From the NCBI RefSeq assembly GCF_019802125.1, contig NZ_JAHVHT010000006.1, forward strand, positions 1-64,000: a stretch of DNA of 64,000 nucleotides, in the 5' to 3' direction. Shown here in pieces: positions 10,001 to 16,949 of the stretch; position 1 is the first letter of the stretch; every line of letters starts with the position of its first letter. Made by a program: the position numbers and the translations under genes. The notes beneath the pieces are model-generated. The model did not search any database and was not told the origin of the DNA. It was given only the letters and a program-made list of their open reading frames with translations. The stretch is from Tateyamaria omphalii. Lineage in GTDB: Bacteria > Pseudomonadota > Alphaproteobacteria > Rhodobacterales > Rhodobacteraceae.

Positions 10001-12028
10001 ATGGACATTCTGGCAACGGCTCTCCCCGCGCTCGGGCAAGCGTGGGCCCTCATCCTGCAACCTGTCGTGCTGGGCTATCTGGTGCTGGGCGTGGTCATGG
10101 GGCTGTGCATCGGCGTCTTTCCCGGCCTTGGGGGCATCGCGGGGCTGTCACTGCTCCTGCCCTTCATGTTCGGCATGGACCCGATCCTGGGCCTCGCGCT
10201 GATGATCGGCATGGTGGCTGTCGTGCCTACCTCCGACACGTTCGCCTCGGTCCTCATGGGCATCCCCGGATCCTCTGCATCCCAAGCCACCGTGCTGGAT
10301 GGCTTTCCCCTCGCAAAGAAGGGCCAAGCCGCCCGCGCCCTCTCCGCTGCCTTCGCCTCATCCCTCTTCGGCGGCCTTGTCGGCGCGAGTTTCCTCACGA
10401 TCTTCATCCTGATCGCCCGCCCCATCGTACTGGAATTCCGCACGCCTGAACTGCTGATGATCACCATCTTCGGCCTGTCGATGGTCGGCATCCTCGCCGG
10501 TCGGGTGGCAATCAAGGGGCTGGTCGCCGCAGGGCTCGGGATGCTGATCGGCACCATTGGCGAGGGCGCCTCGTCAGGTGATCTGCGCATGTCGTCCTAC
10601 GACTACCCCTACCTTACCGACGGTCTGAAACTGGTGATCGTGGGCCTCGGCATCTTCGCCATCCCCGAGATCATCTCGCTCCTTCGCCAGGACCGCGCCA
10701 TCGCCAAGGAACAATCCCTGGGCGGTGGCTGGCTCGACGGGGTGCGCGACTGGTTTGCAAACATCTGGCTGTCGGTCCGCTGCTCAATCATCGGGGTGGT
10801 GGTCGGCGTGATCCCCGGCCTCGGCGGCTCGGTCGTCGACTGGATCGCCTACGGTCACTCTGTGCAATCGACCAAGGACAAGTCGAACTTCGGCAAGGGC
10901 GAAGTGCGCGGCGTGATCGGCCCCGAAAGCTCGAACAACGCGAAAGAAGGTGGCGGACTGGTCCCCACCCTCCTGTTCGGCATCCCCGGGTCCGGCTCCA
11001 TGGCGATCTTCATCGGTGCCATCGCCCTTCTGGGTTCCGGCCAGATTGAGGTCGGCCCGGCCGTGCTGAAAAACAACCTCGACATCACCTATTCGATCGT
11101 ATGGCTGCTGGCACTTGCCAATGTGGTTGGCACCATCATCTGCATCGCGGCCTCGAACGGCATCGCCAAGCTCACGACAATCCGCTTCGCGCTCCTCGCC
11201 CCGTTCCTCTTCATGATCATCAGTTTCGCGGCCTTCCAGTCAGGCCAGAACCTGATGGACCTCGTCGCCCTCTTCGCCATCGGCTTCCTGGGCATCCTCA
11301 TGCGCCGCTTCGACTGGTCGCGGCCTGCCTTCCTGATCGGCTTCGTGCTCAGCAATCCAGCCGAAACATACGCCAACCAAGCCCTGCAAATCGCCCAATC
11401 CCGCTTCCGCCGCAGTATGGAAGAAGGGCTCGACTACATCTTTTCCCCCATCGTGATCGTACTGATCATCATCACGGTCCTGTCGGTGGTCATCGGCCTG
11501 CGCCAATCGAAAAACATCATGGCCGAGGGCGATGTGCAGTCCGGTTCAAAACGCGCGCCGTTCCTCTTCCTGATCGCAATCACCGCCTACATCGCTTACG
11601 CCCTCTACGACGCCGCCTCGATCCCAAGCTTCAGCCGCGACCGCACCTTCCCAATGTTCGTCGCGGGCGTCTGCCTCGCGGGCTGCGTGATCCTGATCAT
11701 CCGCATGATGTTGCGCCCGGAGACCGACACGATCTTCGCCGACCGCGAGAGCGACGGCGAAGATGCCGACGCCACCCATGGCCTTTGGCCCACCCTCGCA
11801 TGGTTCGCCGCCCTTCTAGTCCTGACGTCCCTCCTCGGTTTCATCCTCGCCCTCGCCCTTTTTCTCTTTGCCTTCCTCAAGATCCGGGCGGGTCTGAGCA
11901 ACGCCATGGCCGCCGCCTACACCACCGCAGGCATCGCCTTCATGTGCCTGATGGCAGGCCTCCTGAACCGCGACTTCCCGCCCGGCCTGCTGCAAGGCTA
12001 CGCCGACCTGCCCTGGCCGCTCACATGA
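10001..12028 (+). CDS. tctA: TctA-TctB fusion permease of a tripartite tricarboxylate transporter
   Basis: A 675-residue inner-membrane protein. Residues 1 to about 505 are TctA. They include GVVMGLCIGVFPGLGG, LMIGMVAVVPTSDTFASVLM and the second-repeat GVIPGLGGSVVDWIAYGH, and they contain about twelve helices. After a charged linker, residues about 515-675 form a TctB-like four-helix part (PFLFLIAITAYIAYALYDA ... LLGFILALALFLFAFLKI). TctA and TctB are usually separate genes; here a single frame carries both and no separate tctB is present. It imports the tricarboxylate captured by TctC, driven by an ion gradient in known systems. The stop overlaps the next start (ATGA, 12025-12028). Confidence 0.9.
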   Translation: MDILATALPALGQAWALILQPVVLGYLVLGVVMGLCIGVFPGLGGIAGLSLLLPFMFGMDPILGLALMIGMVAVVPTSDTFASVLMGIPGSSASQATVLDGFPLAKKGQAARALSAAFASSLFGGLVGASFLTIFILIARPIVLEFRTPELLMITIFGLSMVGILAGRVAIKGLVAAGLGMLIGTIGEGASSGDLRMSSYDYPYLTDGLKLVIVGLGIFAIPEIISLLRQDRAIAKEQSLGGGWLDGVRDWFANIWLSVRCSIIGVVVGVIPGLGGSVVDWIAYGHSVQSTKDKSNFGKGEVRGVIGPESSNNAKEGGGLVPTLLFGIPGSGSMAIFIGAIALLGSGQIEVGPAVLKNNLDITYSIVWLLALANVVGTIICIAASNGIAKLTTIRFALLAPFLFMIISFAAFQSGQNLMDLVALFAIGFLGILMRRFDWSRPAFLIGFVLSNPAETYANQALQIAQSRFRRSMEEGLDYIFSPIVIVLIIITVLSVVIGLRQSKNIMAEGDVQSGSKRAPFLFLIAITAYIAYALYDAASIPSFSRDRTFPMFVAGVCLAGCVILIIRMMLRPETDTIFADRESDGEDADATHGLWPTLAWFAALLVLTSLLGFILALALFLFAFLKIRAGLSNAMAAAYTTAGIAFMCLMAGLLNRDFPPGLLQGYADLPWPLT

Positions 12029-13110
12029 CACAGACGGCGATCCCATACCTGTTCATGCGGGGCGGTACGTCGCGCGGGCCGTACCTGAACCGCGCTGACC
12101 TGCCCGAAGACCTCGACACGCTGGCCCAAGTCCTGATCGCCATGCTCGGCTCGGGCCATCCACTTAATATCGACGGCATCGGCGGTGGCGCAGCAGTCAC
12201 AACCAAGGTCGCCATGCTCTCGCGCTCAGACGACGACTGGGCCGACATCGACTATTTCTTCGCCCAGGTCAGCGTCGAAGACTGCCTGGTCGATTTCAAA
12301 CCCACTTGCGGCAACATCCTGTCCGGCGTCGGCCCAGCGGCGATCGAAATGGGTCTGACCTCGGCACAAGAGGGTGAGACACGCATCAATATCCGCGCCG
12401 TCAACACAGGCGCACGAGTCAGCGCGACCGTCCAGACACCGGACAGGCAAGTCGCCTACGCAGGCGAGGCCCACATCGATGGCGTCCCGCACACAGCCGC
12501 ACCCGTTGCGCTGCAATTCATGGACACTGTCGGCGGCGCAACCGGAGCCTTCCTGCCCACCGGTAACCTGATCGACGAGATCGACGGCATCCAAGTCACA
12601 TGCATGGACGTTGCCATGCCCATGGTCATCGCCCGCGCCTCGGACTTCGGGCTAACCGGTTACGAAAGCGCTGCAGAACTGGACGACAACACAGAATTCT
12701 TCGCGCGGATGGAGGCTGTGCGGCTCAAGGCCGGCGCACTCATGGGCATGGGCGACGTATCGAAGTCGGTCACCCCAAAATTCGGCGTGGTCGCCCCGGC
12801 CCGCAACGGCGGAACCGTCGCAACCCGCTACTTCATGCCGTGGAAAACGCATCCGACCATGGCTGTCACCGGCGCACAGTGCCTGGCCTCCTGTGTGCTG
12901 ACACCGGGCACGGTGGCCGACGCTCCCACCCCGAACGAACGCCCGGCAACGATCACACTCGAACACGCATCGGGCCAGATCGAGGTGCTGGTCGACTACG
13001 ACCCAACCGGCAACGGGATCACGATCAACTCGGCCGGACTGGTGCGCACCGCCCGCAAACTGGCCGCCGGACACGTCTTTATTCCGGCTTCGATCTGGGA
13101 CGGGAATTGA
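12025..13110 (+). CDS. PrpF/GalD-family isomerase (aconitate or oxalomesaconate isomerase-like)
   Basis: A 361-residue cytoplasmic enzyme of the PrpF / 4-oxalomesaconate tautomerase family. Family features are the N-terminal IPYLFMRGGTSRGPYL, the lysine in GGGAAVTTKVAML and the cysteine in KPTCGNILSGVGPAAIE. In this family the Cys/Lys pair moves a proton to shift a double bond in an unsaturated tricarboxylate. ATG 12025 overlaps the tctA stop, so the genes are coupled; the longer frame upstream is a shadow of tctA. With TctABC and a TcuA-like enzyme downstream, an aconitate or related isomerase is more likely than gallate catabolism. This is inference. Confidence 0.85.
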   Translation: MTQTAIPYLFMRGGTSRGPYLNRADLPEDLDTLAQVLIAMLGSGHPLNIDGIGGGAAVTTKVAMLSRSDDDWADIDYFFAQVSVEDCLVDFKPTCGNILSGVGPAAIEMGLTSAQEGETRINIRAVNTGARVSATVQTPDRQVAYAGEAHIDGVPHTAAPVALQFMDTVGGATGAFLPTGNLIDEIDGIQVTCMDVAMPMVIARASDFGLTGYESAAELDDNTEFFARMEAVRLKAGALMGMGDVSKSVTPKFGVVAPARNGGTVATRYFMPWKTHPTMAVTGAQCLASCVLTPGTVADAPTPNERPATITLEHASGQIEVLVDYDPTGNGITINSAGLVRTARKLAAGHVFIPASIWDGN

Positions 13111-13122
13111 CCTTTGCCTCAA

Positions 13123-13144
13123 ATTGTATACACCTGGATACAAT
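13123..13144. promoter_or_regulatory. Inverted repeat before the small ORF, GntR-like operator
   Basis: ATTGTAT (13123-13129) and ATACAAT (13138-13144) form a perfect 7-base inverted repeat around 8 bases, ending just before the GGAGG ribosome site of the next gene. The TTGTATAC-type half-site resembles sites of FCD-class GntR regulators. It marks a possible internal promoter or operator in the operon. No GntR gene is in the window. Confidence 0.4.
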
Positions 13145-13158
13145 ATTGGAGGTACACC

Positions 13159-13398
13159 ATGCCCGACACGTTCGAAGACTGCGTCCTCGCCGCACGCGCG
13201 GAACTGGCCATGGCCCGGCAACTGCTGCGGGACGAGATTTCCACCTACCCAAGCCCCATCGCGGGCTGTGACGCCCAATTCAATCACCTGCTGGCCGCGC
13301 GGCAAAAGGTGCTGACAGCGATCCGGTCGCTGGATGACAGCGTGTTCGTGCCCACGCCGCGCACCCCGACGCCCGAGGCCGGTATCGAAAGCCGATGA
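13159..13398 (+). CDS. Small hypothetical protein in the tricarboxylate operon
   Basis: A 79-residue soluble protein that I do not recognise. It is mostly helical in appearance (residues 1-60, VLAARAELAMARQLLRDEI and HLLAARQKVLTAIRSLDD) with a proline-rich tail VPTPRTPTPEAG. The start is fixed by GGAGGT eight bases upstream of ATG 13159; the frame runs back to 13114 across the inverted repeat. Its stop overlaps the next gene's start by 4 bases. Helical hairpin plus tail suggests a binding or accessory protein, but no function can be assigned. Confidence 0.7.
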   Translation: MPDTFEDCVLAARAELAMARQLLRDEISTYPSPIAGCDAQFNHLLAARQKVLTAIRSLDDSVFVPTPRTPTPEAGIESR

Positions 13399-14369
13399 AG
13401 GTCCACATCCTCGACGACTGGTTCAACACGCTGCGCAGCCTGCCCTGCTTCCACAAGCTGGCCGCACACAACGTCACCGTATGGACCGATCACGAACCCG
13501 ACCCGGCCGCCCTAGCCCAGCGCGTACGGGAGGCCGAAGCACTTGTCCTCTTCCGCGAGCGCACAAAAATCACCGCAGACCTTCTTGACCGCCTCCCAAA
13601 CCTGAAACTCATCTCCCAGCGCAGCGTCTATCCCCATATCGACGTCGACGCCTGCACCCGCACCGGCGTGCTCCTATGCTCCAACATGCACGCGGGCACG
13701 CCCTCCTACGCCGCCGCCGAACACACGCTTGCCCTGATACTCGCGAGCTACCGGCAAATCCCGGAACAGGTGGCATCGATCCGAAGCGGCAATTGGCAAT
13801 CCGGCGTTGGGCGTACCCTGCGCGGGCGTAAACTCGGGCTCTATGGCTACGGGCGCATCGCCCAAGCCGTCGCGGGCTACGCCAAGGCCATGGGCCTGCA
13901 GGTGCAATGGTGGGCCTCGGACGATGGCCGCGCCCGCGCGCAGGCAGATGGCGAAACCGTCGCCCCCTCCCGCGAAGCCTTCTTTGCCACTTCCGACATC
14001 GTTAGCCTCCATGTCAGGCTCAAGCCAACAACGCGCGGCATCATCACCGCAGACGACCTCGCCGCCATGACCCCGCGCAGCCTCTTCGTGAACACCTCTC
14101 GCGCAGGCCTCGTCGCCCCCGGCGCGCTTGAAGCTGAAATCGCACGCCAGCGCATCTTTGCAGCCATCGACGTCTTCGACACCGAACCGCTGACGGACAC
14201 CGCCCATCCGCTGCTCACAGCCCCCAACGTCCTGCCGACACCCCACATCGGCTATGTCACCGAGGACGAGTTCGACCTGCAATTCTCCGACATCTTCGAC
14301 CAGGTCAACGCCTACGCCAGTGGCACCCCCATCCACATGATCAACCCCGAGGTTTGGACCACCCCATGA
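13395..14369 (+). CDS. D-isomer-specific 2-hydroxyacid dehydrogenase
   Basis: A 324-residue cytoplasmic NAD(P)-dependent oxidoreductase of the D-2-hydroxyacid dehydrogenase family. The nucleotide-binding loop is KLGLYGYGRIAQAVAGYAKAMG near residues 145-166. The catalytic triad is visible as R in FVNTSRAGLV, E in DVFDTEPL and H in LPTPHIGYVT. It resembles the phosphoglycerate dehydrogenase-like subgroup rather than lactate dehydrogenase. Overlaps of 4 bases on both sides (ATGA type) place it inside the tct operon, where it may oxidise or reduce a 2-hydroxy acid made from the imported tricarboxylate. Substrate unknown. Confidence 0.88.
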   Translation: MKVHILDDWFNTLRSLPCFHKLAAHNVTVWTDHEPDPAALAQRVREAEALVLFRERTKITADLLDRLPNLKLISQRSVYPHIDVDACTRTGVLLCSNMHAGTPSYAAAEHTLALILASYRQIPEQVASIRSGNWQSGVGRTLRGRKLGLYGYGRIAQAVAGYAKAMGLQVQWWASDDGRARAQADGETVAPSREAFFATSDIVSLHVRLKPTTRGIITADDLAAMTPRSLFVNTSRAGLVAPGALEAEIARQRIFAAIDVFDTEPLTDTAHPLLTAPNVLPTPHIGYVTEDEFDLQFSDIFDQVNAYASGTPIHMINPEVWTTP

Positions 14370-15835
14370 CCCACATCATCATCGCCGGCTCCGGCAACGC
14401 CGCCCTCTGCGCCGGCATCGCAGCCCTCGAAAAAGGGGCCACCGTCCTGATGCTGGAAAAAGCGGACGAGGCCCTCGCAGGCGGCAACACCAAATACACC
14501 GCAGGCGCCATGCGCTTTGCCTACGAGGATGGGGCGGACCTGATCCCACTTCTGAATGACCCCAACGATCCCCGTCTGCCCCACACTGATTTCGGCAGCT
14601 ACACCCAAGACAAGTTCGGCACCGACCTTCTCGGCTTCAACGACGGCCGCCCGCTCAGCCCCGAACAGCAAACCCTGATCTCGGAAAGCTACGAAACACT
14701 CAAATGGCTCGGTAGCCACGACGTCAAATTCGAGCCGATCTATTCCCGCCAGAGCTTTGAAAAGGATGGCCGCCACGTCTTCTGGGGTGGCCTGACGCTC
14801 GCAGCAGAAAACGAAGGCGTCGGCCTCTTCGACCAGGAACTCGCCTCTTTCAAGCGACTGGGCGGAGAGATCCGCTACAACACCGCCGTTGCAGACCTGA
14901 TCACCGACAAGGGCCGCGTCACCGGCGTCATAACCGATGCAGGCGACCGCATCCCTGCCGATGCCGTCATCCTCGCCTGCGGAGGGTTCGAGGCGAACGC
15001 GGACCTGCGCCAGCGCCATATCGGCACCGACTGGGACAAGGCCAAGGTGCGCGGCACGCCTCACAACACCGGCGACGGGCTCGTGATGGCAACCAAACTT
15101 GGCGCGCAGGAATACGGGTTCTTCGGCGGCTGCCACGCCACGCCCATGGACCTGCACATGGCCGAGTATGGCAATCTCGACATCCCCCCGGGTGAGCGCA
15201 AGAACTACCGCAAGATCTGCTACTTCCTCGGCGTCATGCTCAACGCAAACGGCCAGCGCTTCGTCGATGAAGGGATCAATTTCCGCAACTACACCTACGC
15301 CCAGTTCGGCGCGGCGATCATGGAGCAGCCGGGCCACTTCGCCTGGCAGATCTTTGACGCCAAGGTGCTGGGCTTGCTCTACGGCGAATACCACTTCCAC
15401 GACGCGCATTATGTCGAGGCCGACACGCTCGACGCACTGATCCCGATGCTGGACGGGGTCGATCACGCGCAGGCGGCCCAAACGCTCGATGCCTACAACG
15501 CCGCCGTGGACGACAGCACGGTCTTCGATCCGACCATTCTGGACGGTAAGGCCACCCAAGGGCTGCCTCTGGCCAAATCCAATTGGGCGCAGCGGCTGGA
15601 TCAGGGGCCCTTCCGCGCCTACCCGGTCACGGGCGGGATCACCTTCACCTATGGTGGTCTCAAGGTGAACCAGACAGGTGCCGTGCTGACCGAAACCGAC
15701 GCGCCCATCCCCGGCCTCTACGCCTGCGGCGAGTTGGTGGGCGGTGTGTTCTTCAACGGCTACCCTGGCGGTTCCGGCCTTACCTCCGGCGCCGTGTTCG
15801 GACGACGCGCGGGCTACGGCGCCGCCTCGGCCTAG
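14366..15835 (+). CDS. tcuA: FAD-dependent tricarballylate dehydrogenase-like protein (TcuA family)
   Basis: A 489-residue flavoprotein of the fumarate reductase / succinate dehydrogenase flavoprotein superfamily, closest in appearance to TcuA, which oxidises tricarballylate to cis-aconitate. The FAD loop is HIIIAGSGNAALCAGIAALEKG at residues 3-24, with GGNTKYTAGAMRFAY after it. The family C-terminus is YACGELVGGVFFNGYPGGSGLTSGAVFGRRAG. ATG 14366 overlaps the previous stop; an earlier in-frame ATG at 14354 would add four residues. TcuB, its usual electron-transfer partner, is not in the window. Last gene of the operon; its stop lies in the same CTAG as the lacI stop. Confidence 0.85.
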   Translation: MTHIIIAGSGNAALCAGIAALEKGATVLMLEKADEALAGGNTKYTAGAMRFAYEDGADLIPLLNDPNDPRLPHTDFGSYTQDKFGTDLLGFNDGRPLSPEQQTLISESYETLKWLGSHDVKFEPIYSRQSFEKDGRHVFWGGLTLAAENEGVGLFDQELASFKRLGGEIRYNTAVADLITDKGRVTGVITDAGDRIPADAVILACGGFEANADLRQRHIGTDWDKAKVRGTPHNTGDGLVMATKLGAQEYGFFGGCHATPMDLHMAEYGNLDIPPGERKNYRKICYFLGVMLNANGQRFVDEGINFRNYTYAQFGAAIMEQPGHFAWQIFDAKVLGLLYGEYHFHDAHYVEADTLDALIPMLDGVDHAQAAQTLDAYNAAVDDSTVFDPTILDGKATQGLPLAKSNWAQRLDQGPFRAYPVTGGITFTYGGLKVNQTGAVLTETDAPIPGLYACGELVGGVFFNGYPGGSGLTSGAVFGRRAGYGAASA

Positions 15836-16833
15836 GTCAGGTCGGCTACAGAGCCGCGCTCGATAATCTGCGCCGTCAGCAACTCGTTTTGCAGCGGCGC
15901 GCCATCCTCAAGGTACGCCACGATCCGATGCGCCACCATCTCGCCCATACCAACGGCGGGCAGGTCGATGGTGGTCAGCGGTGGCACGATGTCCCGCGAC
16001 CAATCAAGGTTGTCGAAGCCCATGACAGACACGTCTTGCGGGATGCGTTTGCCCGCTTCGGCACAAGCGAAATACGCGCCCAGCGCCAGCACGTCGGTCG
16101 AACACAAGTAAGCGGTGAAATCGCGCGGATCCTCAAGCGCGGCACTGACACAAGCCTTGCCACCCGCAACGTCCAAGGGCGCCTCAAAAAACGCCAGATG
16201 CTCGAACCGGTCGCTCACCGACATCGCACCGGCGCGGCGGGCACGGGTCCGGTCGCTTTCGGCCAACGGCCCATGCACAACAGCGACCCGCCGATGCCCA
16301 TGATCCGCCAAATGATGCATGGCCCGCTCGGCAAGCAGCGCATTGTCATAGCCGATGGTGGGCCGCGCACTGCGCGCGTCCCAGGCTGACGTAAACACGT
16401 AAGGCACCGCACGACGTTCCAGCATGTCGAGCAGCAGGTCACTGTGATCCAGCCCGCTCAGGATCAGCGCATCGGCCCCCATGCCCAACAGCTTGCGGGC
16501 CGCGGCCAGCTCCTCTGTCTCGTCCGCATTGGAAATGGCCATGATCAACGAATACCCACGCTCCCCCAAAGCCCGCTCGATGGCGGCGATGAACTTGGCA
16601 AAGACCGAATGCTCGATGGTCGGGATGATAGCCGCCACCGCCTTGGACCGGCGGGTCGACAGGGCACGCGCCGCTGGGTTTGGCAGATAGTCCAGCCGCG
16701 CACAGGCCTCCAGCACCCGCGCCCTTGTCTTTTCGCTGACCTTTCTGCCGCCATTGACCACGCGCGAGATCGTCGCCGTGGACAAGCCCGTTTCGCGGGC
16801 AACATCGCGGATACTGACGCCAATCTTGTTCAC
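15832..16833 (-). CDS. LacI-family transcriptional repressor
   Basis: A 333-residue repressor. The N-terminal helix-turn-helix and hinge read IRDVARETGLSTATISRVVNGGRKVSEKTRARVLEA and LDYLPNPAARALSTRRS. A periplasmic-binding-protein-like sensor follows, with the usual VMGFDNLDWSRDIVPPLTTIDLP segment near the end. It is divergent from the DUF1989-GcvT gene, and a perfect palindrome with a central CG lies between them at 16890-16903. It therefore very likely represses that operon and itself, responding to the imported substrate. It ends tail to tail with tcuA, sharing the CTAG at 15832-15835. Confidence 0.93.
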   Translation of the reverse strand: MNKIGVSIRDVARETGLSTATISRVVNGGRKVSEKTRARVLEACARLDYLPNPAARALSTRRSKAVAAIIPTIEHSVFAKFIAAIERALGERGYSLIMAISNADETEELAAARKLLGMGADALILSGLDHSDLLLDMLERRAVPYVFTSAWDARSARPTIGYDNALLAERAMHHLADHGHRRVAVVHGPLAESDRTRARRAGAMSVSDRFEHLAFFEAPLDVAGGKACVSAALEDPRDFTAYLCSTDVLALGAYFACAEAGKRIPQDVSVMGFDNLDWSRDIVPPLTTIDLPAVGMGEMVAHRIVAYLEDGAPLQNELLTAQIIERGSVADLT

Positions 16834-16889
16834 AAACTGCCCCCTACCCGACCCACACTCTTGACCGAAGCGATTCGCGAGTGTTGAAA

Positions 16890-16903
16890 TGTAACCGGTT
16901 ACA
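16890..16903. promoter_or_regulatory. Palindromic LacI-type operator
   Basis: TGTAACCGGTTACA is a perfect 14-base palindrome with the central CG typical of LacI/GalR operators. It lies 57 bases upstream of the lacI start and 47 bases upstream of the probable GTG start of the fusion enzyme. It also overlaps the far-upstream alternative start of that frame (16881), which argues against using it. Confidence 0.8.
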
Positions 16904-16949
16904 CCGCACCTGCGTCAATGATGCGGAAACCAAACAGGGAAATAGGCTC

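Noticed and set aside
11101-12024. Long upstream extension of the PrpF-like frame inside tctA
   Set aside because: Arg/Pro/His-rich out-of-frame reading of tctA; the true start is ATG 12025 with an ATGA overlap.
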